The translations under genes and the position numbers were made by a program. From Pararhizobium arenae (GTDB lineage Bacteria > Pseudomonadota > Alphaproteobacteria > Rhizobiales > Rhizobiaceae), in assembly GCF_001931685.1 (NCBI RefSeq), contig NZ_MOOY01000006.1, positions 248,001 to 312,000 on the forward strand: 64,000 nt of DNA, read 5' to 3'. Shown here piece after piece: positions 34,332-41,975 of the stretch. How positions within the stretch are numbered: position 1 is the first letter of the stretch; the number at the start of each line of letters is the position of its first letter. The notes under the pieces are model-generated. The model was not told the origin of the DNA and ran no database searches. It saw only the letters and a list, made by a program, of their open reading frames with translations.

Positions 34332-35459
34332 ATGCCCATGAAAACCTATGACGTCGCCATTGTCGGCGGGGGTATTGCCGGGCTGTCGCTTGCCTATTTT
34401 CTGAGCCCGCATCGCTCTGTCGCGGTGCTGGAGCGGGAGGATGCGCTCGGCTACCACAGCACCGGCCGCTCCGCCGCCGAGTTCGTGCTGCGCTACAATG
34501 CGCCGGAAATCTGCTCGCTGGCCCGCATTGCCAAGAGCTTCTTCGATACGCCTCCATCAGGCTTTTCCGACATTCCCCTTCTAAGGCAGCGTGGCGGCGT
34601 GATGATCGCCAATGCGGAGAAGGCTGCGCGCCTTGATGAGGTCTTCCGCGAGGAACTGCCATTCACGCCGGAACTGGAACGGCTAAGCCGGCAGGACGCG
34701 CTTGATCGTGTTCCTATCCTGCGACCGGACTATGTCGAGGCCGCTTTCTACGATCCCAATTTCTGGGATATCGAGGTCGAAAGCCTGCTGCAGGGCTACA
34801 CCCGTGGCGCCCGGCACAATGGCGTCGATATTCTCGAAAAGCATGAGGTCATCTCCGCCAGCCGGGAAAATGACGTCTGGATTATCGAAACCGCGAACGG
34901 AGTGGTTCGGGCCCGCACCGTCGTCAACGCCGCCGGCGGCTGGGCGGACCAGACGGCAAGCCTGTTCGGCGTCGCGCCGCTCGGCATCGTGCCGAACCGT
35001 CGCACAGCGATCACGGTCGATTTGCCCGATGGTATCGATGCGTCAGCCATGCCGGAGATCAACGAGATCGACGAGGATTTCTATATGAAGCCGGATGCAG
35101 GGCGACTTCTCGCCTCGCCGGCCGACGCCACGCCTTGCGAACCTGCAGATGTGCAGCCGGAAGAGATCGATATCGCCTGGGCGGCCCACTACATCGAGGA
35201 AGCGACGACGGTGCCGGTCAGGCGTATCTTCAAGAGCTGGGCAGGACTGCGCAGCTTCTCTCCCGACAAGCTCCCGGTCATTGGCCCTTGTCCATCGCGG
35301 CCGGATTTCTTCTGGCTCGCCGGACAAGGCGGCTTCGGTATCCTGACCTCGCCGGCACTCGGCGCGCTCGCTGCCCACCTTCTGACGAAAACCGACTTGC
35401 CAGACGATTTTGCCCGAAACGGCATCGTTAGCCACATTTTCAGCCCGACCCGGTTTTGA
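34332..35459 (+). CDS. FAD-dependent amino-acid oxidase family (DAO) protein
   Basis: 375 residues. The dinucleotide-binding motif VAIVGGGIAGLSLAYFLS begins at residue 7, with the acidic ribose contact in AVLERED, and the DAO signature STGRSAAEFVLRYN follows. The C-terminal FAD-closing segment is WAGLRSFSPDKLPVIGPCP, then FWLAGQGGFGILTSPALG. Members oxidise D-amino acids, glycine derivatives or hydroxy acids; the substrate is not deducible. The start at MPMKTYDVA follows AGGACGAA; the next ATG, two codons later, is equally possible. Confidence 0.85.
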   Translation: MPMKTYDVAIVGGGIAGLSLAYFLSPHRSVAVLEREDALGYHSTGRSAAEFVLRYNAPEICSLARIAKSFFDTPPSGFSDIPLLRQRGGVMIANAEKAARLDEVFREELPFTPELERLSRQDALDRVPILRPDYVEAAFYDPNFWDIEVESLLQGYTRGARHNGVDILEKHEVISASRENDVWIIETANGVVRARTVVNAAGGWADQTASLFGVAPLGIVPNRRTAITVDLPDGIDASAMPEINEIDEDFYMKPDAGRLLASPADATPCEPADVQPEEIDIAWAAHYIEEATTVPVRRIFKSWAGLRSFSPDKLPVIGPCPSRPDFFWLAGQGGFGILTSPALGALAAHLLTKTDLPDDFARNGIVSHIFSPTRF

Positions 35460-35527
35460 TCTCCGACACTTGAATGGCGGCTGCCGAAGAACAGTCGTAA
35501 GGCAGATTTTTCCGTGCCGATTTCGTC

Positions 35528-35552
35528 GGAACGTTTGCTGCTGATCCCCGTT
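35528..35552 (+). promoter_or_regulatory. EcfG (general stress sigma factor) promoter
   Basis: GGAAC-N16-CGTT exactly matches the alphaproteobacterial EcfG/RpoE2 general-stress consensus (GGAAC-N16-17-CGTT). It lies 43 nt upstream of the ATG of a DJ-1/PfpI gene followed by a general-stress-protein-26-like gene, both typical general-stress products. I found no other such site in the intergenic regions I scanned. Confidence 0.75.
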
Positions 35553-35595
35553 AACAGGGCGAACCCTCCTCCCACATCACCAAAGGAGTTGGCAA

Positions 35596-36156
35596 ATGCC
35601 CTTCATCAACAAATCCAAAATCCTCATCCTCGCCACCGACGGCTACGAACGCTCCGAACTTCGGTTTCCGCTTGAGGAGCTCAAAAAACGTGGCGCAGAG
35701 GTGAAGATTGCCTCTATCGAGAAGCAGCCGATCAAGAGCTGGGACGAGAAAGACTGGGGCGATACCGTCGATGTCGACCTGCTGGCCACGGACGTAAAAC
35801 TGGAAGATTTCGACGCGCTCGTCCTGCCTGGCGGCCAGATAAATCCCGATATTCTGCGCCACAACGATGACGCAATGCGTGTGGTCAAGGAATTCGTTGC
35901 CTCCGGCAAGGTCGTGGCCGCCATCTGCCACGCCCCATGGCTGCTGGTTGAAGCGGGTGCCCTGAAGGGTCGCAAGGCAACCTCCTACGCCTCTATCAAG
36001 ACCGACCTGAAAAACGCGGGCGCCGAATGGTCGGATACTCCTGTCGTGACCGATAAGGGCATCATTACCTCCCGTTGCCCGGACGACCTGCCGGCCTTCG
36101 TCGACAAGATCGTCGAGGAAGTCGAGGAAGGCCGCCACGATCGTCGCGCTGCCTGA
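35596..36156 (+). CDS. DJ-1/PfpI-superfamily stress protein (YhbO-like)
   Basis: 186 residues. The nucleophile elbow is AAICHAPWLLVEAG (Cys near 117, adjacent His) and the partner Glu is in ATDGYERSELRFPLEEL. Length and order match the YhbO/PfpI subgroup described as glyoxalase/deglycase or stress chaperone; the protein deglycase activity is debated. AAAGGAG precedes the ATG. It is co-directional with the gene 33 nt downstream and placed behind an EcfG-type promoter. Confidence 0.9.
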   Translation: MPFINKSKILILATDGYERSELRFPLEELKKRGAEVKIASIEKQPIKSWDEKDWGDTVDVDLLATDVKLEDFDALVLPGGQINPDILRHNDDAMRVVKEFVASGKVVAAICHAPWLLVEAGALKGRKATSYASIKTDLKNAGAEWSDTPVVTDKGIITSRCPDDLPAFVDKIVEEVEEGRHDRRAA

Positions 36157-36189
36157 TTCCAGCCGCTCACATTTCAGAAAGGATAGACA

Positions 36190-36693
36190 ATGGCCGATCT
36201 TTCGAAAGCCAAGAACGACCCGCTGCAGCAGCTTTGGGATGTCGTCGAAGACGTGCACGCCGGCATGCTGGGTGTCGAGGATTCCGGACAGCACATGCAG
36301 CCAATGGCACCGTTTATCGAGAAGGAAAGCAACTCGATCTGGTTTTATACCCGCGACGACAGCGACCTCGTAAAGGCTGTCAGAACCGGAGAGCGCGCCC
36401 ATTTCTGTGTGATCAGCAAGGATCACGACTATCACGCTTGCCTCGCAGGCCAGATCGACGAGGTCGAGTCCCGGGAGCACATTGATAAGTTCTGGTCACC
36501 AATGGTGGCGGCTTGGTTTGAGGGCGGCAAGGATGATCCGCGCCTGGCTATGCTGCGCCTGCGTCTTGACGACGTTGCAATCTGGGCCTCGACCAACAGC
36601 ACACTGCGCTTCGGCTGGGAAATGGCGAAGGCCAATCTTACTGGCAAGGAGCCGGATGTGGGCTATCATACCCAGATTTCCCTGCCCCACTGA
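36190..36693 (+). CDS. General stress protein 26-like flavin-binding split-barrel protein
   Basis: 167 residues of the pyridoxamine-phosphate-oxidase-like fold (Pyridox_ox_2): LQQLWDVVEDVHAGMLGV, MAPFIEKESNSIWFYT and FWSPMVAAWFEGGKDDPRLA mark the family. These proteins bind FMN or related cofactors and are stress-induced; the reaction is unknown. GAAAGGATAGACA precedes the ATG. It forms a two-gene operon with the DJ-1-like gene and is followed by a terminator. Confidence 0.88.
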   Translation: MADLSKAKNDPLQQLWDVVEDVHAGMLGVEDSGQHMQPMAPFIEKESNSIWFYTRDDSDLVKAVRTGERAHFCVISKDHDYHACLAGQIDEVESREHIDKFWSPMVAAWFEGGKDDPRLAMLRLRLDDVAIWASTNSTLRFGWEMAKANLTGKEPDVGYHTQISLPH

Positions 36694-36705
36694 TGATCAA
36701 AACAG

Positions 36706-36736
36706 AAGCCCGGCCGCGTTCTCACGGCCGGGCTTT
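36706..36736 (+). terminator. Terminator after the stress operon
   Basis: AAGCCCGGCCG and CGGCCGGGCTT form an 11-bp stem with an 8-nt loop, followed by only a T. Starts 12 nt after the stop, and lies between convergent genes. Confidence 0.8.
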
Positions 36737-36761
36737 AGCGTGCAGGAAATACCGACTGCTA

Positions 36762-37313
36762 TCAGACGGAAAAACGGCCGTAGCCACCATTGTTATACAG
36801 AAGGGAATGTCCCTCGCCCGTGACGATCGATACGACACGACCAAGAATGATCGCGTGGCTGTGGCGCTCGATGATTTCGTCCACTTCACAATCTATAGCG
36901 GCAAGCGCGCCTCGAAGAGCGGAAGCGCCACTCGCTAACGTATACCATTCAGCACCGTCGTACCGCGCAGTCCCCTTGAGGCCGCCCTTGCCGGCAAAAC
37001 GATCGGCAACATCCTGCTGCTCTGCGCTGAGGATATTGACGCAGAAATGACCGTAACGGCTGATGATGGGCCAGCTGGACGAGCTGCGATTGATATTGAC
37101 GATCATGGTCGGCGGATCGACGGAAAGCGCGGTGGCGGACGTCACGGTTGCACCGGTGCGGTCTTCGCCGACACCGGCGGTTATCACCGAGACCCCGCCG
37201 GACACCCGTCGCATTGCCGACTTGAGGCTCGCCTCATCGGCCACATGGGTGAACGCGTCATTGCTTGCCTGAAGCGATGACGATAACTCTGATTTCCTCA
37301 GCAAGACATTCAC
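36762..37313 (-). CDS. Flavin reductase-like (FMN-binding split barrel) protein
   Basis: 183 residues of the flavin_reductase domain: AMRRVSGGVSVITAGVGEDR, TGATVTSATALSVDPPTMIV, YGHFCVNILSAEQQDVADRFAG and HSLLYNNGGYGRF. It would supply reduced FMN to a partner monooxygenase; none is adjacent, so the partner is unknown. I chose the GTG at 37313 (VNVLLRKSEL) because GGAGATC precedes it by 8 nt; longer frames run into non-coding sequence. The N-terminal 33 residues are not part of the domain. Confidence 0.85.
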   Translation of the reverse strand: MNVLLRKSELSSSLQASNDAFTHVADEASLKSAMRRVSGGVSVITAGVGEDRTGATVTSATALSVDPPTMIVNINRSSSSWPIISRYGHFCVNILSAEQQDVADRFAGKGGLKGTARYDGAEWYTLASGASALRGALAAIDCEVDEIIERHSHAIILGRVVSIVTGEGHSLLYNNGGYGRFSV

Positions 37314-37566
37314 TCCGCGATCTCCTCGCCGTTCATTCTTGCGGCAAATTTGCCATCGAATAAGGCAACTCCTCAAGGAAAGAAACTTCGCTCCCAATCG
37401 CTCAGGAGAATGCAAATTTCTTTCATGATAAATTTCGTGAGGACGCAGAGGACCGCCGTCGAGTAGGGCACATTTTTAATGGACTATTGACAGCGCCTCG
37501 AATTGCGGCAACTTTGTGTCATAATCATTAACGATCCGGCAAGCCGGACAGGAAAAGGGGTTGGCA

Positions 37567-37743
37567 ATGTTCTATCACGGCGGAATGACGCTCGGCTATT
37601 TTACGCCTCCTGCGAAACCTGAAAAATCCGTGCGCATTGACAAGCAATCGACACGCAGCAACGACAGTGCCGTCGATGTCGAACCATCCCGCGCCGAGGA
37701 ACTCAGCCGGGCGTTTTTGACCCCCTGGCACCTGTTTTACTGA
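37567..37743 (+). CDS. Small hypothetical protein of 58 residues
   Basis: ATG preceded by AAGGGG 7 nt upstream. The frame MFYHGGMTLGYFTPPAKPEK is followed by a polar middle with many Ser/Asp/Arg residues and ends FLTPWHLFY. There is no signal peptide or membrane helix and no recognised family. It lies alone in a long gap between a leftward flavin reductase gene and a leftward ridA gene, so it would have its own promoter; a TTGACA hexamer at 37487 and CATAAT at 37520 are present but badly spaced for one promoter. Confidence 0.45.
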   Translation: MFYHGGMTLGYFTPPAKPEKSVRIDKQSTRSNDSAVDVEPSRAEELSRAFLTPWHLFY

Positions 37744-37809
37744 GAACTGGCTGGAAAGGCGCGGCGCCCGTATTGCGTTCGGTGATTTCGGAGACGCGGT
37801 CCCGGAAAA

Positions 37810-38190
37810 CTATCCCTTGAAGGCTGTGACCTCGATCTCGATCAGCATTTCCGGCTTGATGAGATCGCAGACGATCATGGTGGCGGCGGGACGAATGTCG
37901 CCGAAGGCCTCGCCGAGGATCGGGAAGACGATGTCTGCATGGGCCGCATCCGTCACATAATAGTGATTGCGCACCACATCCTTCAGCGAAAACCCGGCTT
38001 CGACAAGCGCCGCCTCTATCGTCTTCAGGCAATTGCGCGTCTGTGCCTCGATGCCCTCGGGCATGCTCATGACAGAATAATCATATCCGGTCGTGCCGGA
38101 GACGAAGCACCAGTCGCCCTGCACCACGGCACGGGAATAGCCCGCCGTCTTTTCGAACGGCGAGCCGGAGGAGATGAGCTTGCGCGGCAT
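37810..38190 (-). CDS. ridA: RidA-family (YjgF/YER057c) protein
   Basis: 126 residues, single RidA domain. Landmarks are ISSGSPFEKTAGYSRAVVQG, FVSGTTGYDYSV, TRNCLKTIEAALVEAG, and RPAATMIVCDLIKPEMLIEIEV; the Arg before PAAT matches the substrate-contacting arginine of imine/enamine deaminases. The family hydrolyses reactive 2-aminoacrylate-type intermediates. It begins 6 nt after the leuD stop, so both are in one operon. Confidence 0.88.
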   Translation of the reverse strand: MPRKLISSGSPFEKTAGYSRAVVQGDWCFVSGTTGYDYSVMSMPEGIEAQTRNCLKTIEAALVEAGFSLKDVVRNHYYVTDAAHADIVFPILGEAFGDIRPAATMIVCDLIKPEMLIEIEVTAFKG

Positions 38191-38196
38191 GAGGGC

Positions 38197-38802
38197 TTAA
38201 GCCCAGGGATGGGTAGCGGCGTTTGCCTTTTCGAAGCTATCGATCGAGGAGATCTTCTCCAGCGTCAGGCCGATATCGTCGAGGCCGTTCAGCATGCAGT
38301 GACGCTTGAAAGCATCGAGCTCGAAGCTGATCTTGCCGCCATCCGGGCCGGTAATTTCCAGGTTTTCCAGATCGACCGTCAGGATTGCGTTTGCGCCGCG
38401 ACCCGCATCGTCCAGCAGCTTTTCAAGGTCTTCCGGGGAGACGACGACCGGCAGGATGCCGTTCTTGAAACAGTTGTTGTAAAAGATATCGGCGAAGGAC
38501 GTGGAGATCACGCAACGGATTCCGAAATCGAGCAACGCCCACGGCGCATGTTCGCGTGAGGAACCGCAGCCGAAATTGTCGCCGGCAACGAGGATCTTGG
38601 CGTTCTGATAGGCCGGCTTGTTGAGGACGAAGTCTTCGTTCACCGAACCGTCTTCGTTGTAACGCGCTTCGGCGAAAAGACCCTTGCCAAGGCCGGTGCG
38701 CTTGATCGTCTTCAGGTAATCCTTCGGAATGATCATGTCCGTGTCGATGTTGACGACGGGAAGGGGCGCGGCAACGCCGGTGAGCTTGACGAACTTGTCC
38801 AT
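38197..38802 (-). CDS. leuD: 3-isopropylmalate dehydratase small subunit
   Basis: 201 residues, aconitase swivel domain. [20 protein letters not shown] near residue 20, then [20 protein letters not shown] near 73, which is the LeuD signature, and [17 protein letters not shown]. With LeuC (elsewhere) it isomerises 2- to 3-isopropylmalate in leucine synthesis. The start MDKFVKLTG is preferred to an in-frame upstream start ten codons earlier. A RidA gene follows in the same operon. Confidence 0.94.
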   Translation of the reverse strand: MDKFVKLTGVAAPLPVVNIDTDMIIPKDYLKTIKRTGLGKGLFAEARYNEDGSVNEDFVLNKPAYQNAKILVAGDNFGCGSSREHAPWALLDFGIRCVISTSFADIFYNNCFKNGILPVVVSPEDLEKLLDDAGRGANAILTVDLENLEITGPDGGKISFELDAFKRHCMLNGLDDIGLTLEKISSIDSFEKANAATHPWA

Positions 38803-38963
38803 GACTGTGCGCTTTCGATTCAAACGTGACACAAGAATTTGCGCCCAGCGTTTAGATCAATTTCACGCCAAAATGAAGGGGAATCTGCATCTCTGGCGAA
38901 CTCAAAGGCTTGCAGCGCAAGCCTTGCCGGGAAAACACAAGGCATTCCCGGCTGGTCGACAGC

Positions 38964-39215
38964 TTAGAGATCGATGATCGTGCCGCGACCGTCGTTCCAG
39001 ATGCGCGGCTCCCTCTGCATGCGCGGGCCTTCGGTACGCGCGGTTGCACGAACAGGCTTCGGGCTAAGGCGCGCGGAAACGGCACTCCCCACCATCAGAA
39101 CAGCCACGATGCCGGCGAGCGCCAATCCGAGCGACGCCGTGAAGACGAAGGCCATCAGCGTGAACGCGATGCCTGCGGCAGTCAGGAGAAAAGAGCGAAT
39201 GCTTTGCATGTTCAT
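38964..39215 (-). CDS. Small membrane protein of 83 residues
   Basis: Two hydrophobic segments (residues about 8-28, FLLTAAGIAFTLMAFVFTA, and 31-48, GLALAGIVAVLMVGSAVSA) predict two helices with little loop. A basic cytoplasmic-type tail follows (RLSPKPVRATARTEGPRMQR, ending IWNDGRGTIIDL). AAAGGTG precedes the ATG. No family is recognised; proteins of this shape are common in Rhizobiaceae. Divergent from the citE-like gene. Confidence 0.65.
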   Translation of the reverse strand: MNMQSIRSFLLTAAGIAFTLMAFVFTASLGLALAGIVAVLMVGSAVSARLSPKPVRATARTEGPRMQREPRIWNDGRGTIIDL

Positions 39216-39323
39216 CACCTTTCGTTACCCGGAATGTGGGAGTGCTGCGAAGACCTTGCAAGGGGCAACGCTCGACTGCATGTCTGCCTTGCGAAAATGG
39301 CGAAAGCCGGGCACAAAAGCCGC

Positions 39324-40226
39324 ATGAATTCTTCGTCTCACCCTGCCCGCCTTCGTCGGTCCGTGCTTTGCGTCCCTGCCGACAACGAAAGGGCGCTTTC
39401 CAAGATCGCCTCGCTTTCCTGCGACGCCGTCATCTACGATCTGGAAGACGCCATACTGACCGACAGAAAAGCCGAAGCCCGCACGATGCTGGCAAGGCAT
39501 CTCGGCGAGAACCGACCGGCCGGCATCGAAATCATCATCCGCATCAACAGCTTCAGGTCTCCTTTCGGCGAAACGGATCTTGCGGAAGCGATCGGTCTGC
39601 AGCCGGATGCGATCCTGTTGCCCAAGGTGGAAAGCCCGTCGGATATCCAGAGCGTTGCCGACATTCTCTCCGAAAAGGATGCGCCCGACAGCCTGCGCCT
39701 CTGGGCGATGATCGAGACGCCCCGCGGCGTGCTCAATGCCGCCGCCATCGCTGAAACAGGCAGAACCTCCGGCGGTCGGCTCGATTGTTTTGTGCCGGGC
39801 CTTAACGATCTGCGCAAGGAAACCGGCGTTCCCGCCCTTCCCGGCCGGCCGCATCTTGTGCCTTGGCTGATGCAGATCCTGCTTTCGGCCCGCAGCTGCG
39901 GCCTGGACGTGATCGATTCCGTTTTCAACGATTTTCGCGATGCGGATGGTCTGGACGCTGAATGCCGGCAGGGCCGCGACATGGGCTTTGACGGCAAGAT
40001 GCTCATTCATCCTGCCCAGATCGCCCCCGCCAACGAGGCTTTCGGCGTCTCCCCGGAAGCTGCCGCGGACGCAACCTTGATCATTGATGCCTTCGCGAAA
40101 CCGGAAAACGCCGGCAAGGGTGTCATCAATCTCGATGGCCGCATGGTCGAGCGCCTGCATCTCGACCAGGCCCTGAAGACCGCCGCCAAGGCAAACGCTA
40201 TTCAACGCAAGGACAAGACAGCATGA
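39324..40226 (+). CDS. CitE-like HpcH/HpaI aldolase/citrate lyase family protein
   Basis: 300 residues, TIM barrel. RRSVLCVPADNERALSKIAS, DAVIYDLEDAI (acidic metal site), IRINSF, ILLPKVESPSD and LWAMIETPRGVLNA, with FDGKMLIHPAQIAPANEAF near the C-terminus; all are hallmarks of malyl-/citramalyl-CoA or citrate lyase beta subunits. No CitD/CitF genes are present, so it is a stand-alone CoA-ester lyase; the substrate is uncertain. The start has no clear ribosome binding site; an earlier in-frame ATG at 39297 is possible. Confidence 0.85.
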   Translation: MNSSSHPARLRRSVLCVPADNERALSKIASLSCDAVIYDLEDAILTDRKAEARTMLARHLGENRPAGIEIIIRINSFRSPFGETDLAEAIGLQPDAILLPKVESPSDIQSVADILSEKDAPDSLRLWAMIETPRGVLNAAAIAETGRTSGGRLDCFVPGLNDLRKETGVPALPGRPHLVPWLMQILLSARSCGLDVIDSVFNDFRDADGLDAECRQGRDMGFDGKMLIHPAQIAPANEAFGVSPEAAADATLIIDAFAKPENAGKGVINLDGRMVERLHLDQALKTAAKANAIQRKDKTA

Positions 40227-40429
40227 AACTCTACCGCTTCCTGACCGGCACCGACGACGCCGCCTTCTGCCATCGCGTCACCGACGCGCTGAACAAGGGC
40301 TGGTCTCTGCATGGGTCGCCGGCCCTGTCCTTCAACAGCCAGACCGGTCAGCCGATGACCGGCCAGGCGATCGTCAAGGAAGTCGAAGGCAAGGATTACC
40401 ATCCGGACATGAAGCTGTCGGAGCAATAA
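40223..40429 (+). CDS. DUF1737-family small protein
   Basis: 68 residues: MKLYRFLTGTDDAAFCHRV, then ALNKGWSLHGSPALSFNSQT, which is the core of DUF1737. Function unknown. The ATG overlaps the stop of the CitE-like gene (ATGA), so the two are translationally coupled, a pairing that hints at a shared metabolic role. Confidence 0.8.
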   Translation: MKLYRFLTGTDDAAFCHRVTDALNKGWSLHGSPALSFNSQTGQPMTGQAIVKEVEGKDYHPDMKLSEQ

Positions 40430-40439
40430 GGCTTTGACG

Positions 40440-40461
40440 AAGGCGCGGGAAGCCGCGCCTT
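40440..40461. terminator. Hairpin between convergent DUF1737 and zincin genes
   Basis: AAGGCGCGG and CCGCGCCTT form a 9-bp stem with a GAAG tetraloop, 10 nt after the DUF1737 stop and touching the stop of the opposing gene. No T run; probably bidirectional. Confidence 0.6.
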
Positions 40462-40892
40462 CAGCTCACATGCTCTACGCTTGCCTCGATCCGCTCCATG
40501 TCGTCGTCCGAAAGACCGAAATGGTGGCCGATCTCGTGGATCAGCACATGGGTGATGATATCGCCGAGCGTTTCGTCATTTTCCGCCCAGTAGTCGATGA
40601 TCGGACGACGATAGAGCGTGATCCTGTTTGGCATTTCACCGGTTTCCATACTGAACCGCTCGGTGATGCCGCGCCCCTCGAAAAGCCCTAGAAGATCGAA
40701 GGGCGTTTCCAGCGCCATGTCTTCGAAGACATCGTCGGTTGGAAAATCCTCGATCTGGATGATGAGATTGGTGGCAAGCGCACGAAACTCTTCTGGCAGA
40801 TGGCTGTAAGCCTCCAGTGTGAGCGATTCAAAGGTGCTGATCGTCGGCGCGTGTCGTTCTCGCCAATCGCCGGTCTGGTCTATCTGGGCCAT
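40461..40892 (-). CDS. Zincin-like metallopeptidase family protein
   Basis: 143 residues. The zinc motif HEIGHHFGLSDDD (residues about 118-130) belongs to the small possible-peptidase family (zincin_1), with the fold elements EEFRALATNLIIQIEDFPTD and ITLYRRPIIDYW. No signal peptide, so it should be cytosolic. Peptidase activity has rarely been shown for this family. It diverges from imuA and shares its upstream region, where the LexA box is 131 nt from this start. Confidence 0.85.
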   Translation of the reverse strand: MAQIDQTGDWRERHAPTISTFESLTLEAYSHLPEEFRALATNLIIQIEDFPTDDVFEDMALETPFDLLGLFEGRGITERFSMETGEMPNRITLYRRPIIDYWAENDETLGDIITHVLIHEIGHHFGLSDDDMERIEASVEHVS

Positions 40893-41022
40893 GGATACTC
40901 CTTAAGCCTTTCATATAGCATTTTGCCCGGCTTTTTCGAGGGCAGAGACCCGTCCTTGCCTCAAAGGAATAAATTCATAAGATTCAGCCGTTGACTCTTT
41001 TGAGCAGCTCTGGAATCTATAA

Positions 41023-41037
41023 GAACATAACAGGAAC
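41023..41037 (+). promoter_or_regulatory. LexA (SOS) box of imuA-imuB-dnaE2
   Basis: GAAC-ATAACAG-GAAC, the reverse complement of the alphaproteobacterial GTTC-N7-GTTC LexA consensus. It is 20 nt before the imuA ATG and directly after TTGACT (40991) with a TATAAG-like -10 (41018; spacing 21 nt, longer than ideal), so LexA would cover the promoter start. Confidence 0.88.
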
Positions 41038-41057
41038 AACGTGAGCTGGAGAACGTC

Positions 41058-41975
41058 ATGGTTGGCTCGGCCATGGCGCGTGAGCGCCTTTTTGCGCTCC
41101 GTGAAACAATCGCACGGCTGGAAGGCAAGACGACGCCCGACCTGTCGGAGAAGTCGCTTCACGATCGGGAAGAGGTGGCATTGCATCACTTAAGCCTTGG
41201 CATCGGCGCTTTCGATGACGCGCTTGGTGGGGGTTTGCCGCTGTGGGGCTTGAGTGAAATTCGTTGCCGCCTGCTTGCCGATGCAGGAGCCGCAAGTGGT
41301 TTTGCCACGGCCCTCGCGATCCGCATACAGGCGGAGCAAAAACTACGGTCAGACCGGCCGTATCAGCCAGTTCTCTGGATTGGCGATACGGTGGGAATGA
41401 TGGAAGCAGGCCTTCCCCATGCCATCGGCCTCATGCATTTCGGACTTGCACGCCGCGGCTTTTTTCATGCAGCGCCCCGCAAATTGGAAGATGCGCTCTG
41501 GCTCGCAGAAAGCGCCGTCGATAGCGGCGCCTTCTGCGTCATCATCTTCGAAGTCAGGGGCAATCCCACCCATTTCGGCCTGACGGAAAGCCGCCGCCTG
41601 AACCTCAGGGCCAAGGCCGCAGGCAAGCCGCTTTTGCTTCTCCGGGAGGGCGGCGAGGAAGAAGCAAGCAGCGCCATCTGCCGCTTTCTTGCCGAACCCT
41701 CCCCCGCCCGGCCCCGCAATTTGCCAGATGGCTCGCCGCTCGAAGGCAGCATCGGCAATCCCGTTTTCCGCCTGACGCTCGAAAAAAGCCGAAGCCCGGC
41801 TCCCTTGTCCCTTCTTCTGGAGTGGAACGCCCATGAACGCCGATTTATTTCTCTCCAGCAACCGCGGCCGGATGAAAAGCCTGCGCATTCTGGCGCTCGG
41901 CTTCCCGCATCTGCCGACGGACCGAATCGCGCGCAGCAAATGGGGGCCGTCCTGGCGTTCGACCGGGCGTCCTGA
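41058..41975 (+). CDS. imuA: SOS mutasome protein ImuA
   Basis: 305 residues. LHHLSLGIGAFDDALGGGLP near residue 43 and LSEIRCRLLADAGAASGFAT near 65 match ImuA, which is SulA/RecA-related but lacks a normal Walker A. PVLWIGDTVGMMEAGLPHA and EVRGNPTHFGLTESRRLNLRAK are further family segments. ImuA is required with ImuB and DnaE2 for damage-induced mutagenesis. CTGGAGAACGTC precedes the ATG. Its 3' end overlaps imuB by about 100 nt. Confidence 0.93.
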   Translation: MVGSAMARERLFALRETIARLEGKTTPDLSEKSLHDREEVALHHLSLGIGAFDDALGGGLPLWGLSEIRCRLLADAGAASGFATALAIRIQAEQKLRSDRPYQPVLWIGDTVGMMEAGLPHAIGLMHFGLARRGFFHAAPRKLEDALWLAESAVDSGAFCVIIFEVRGNPTHFGLTESRRLNLRAKAAGKPLLLLREGGEEEASSAICRFLAEPSPARPRNLPDGSPLEGSIGNPVFRLTLEKSRSPAPLSLLLEWNAHERRFISLQQPRPDEKPAHSGARLPASADGPNRAQQMGAVLAFDRAS

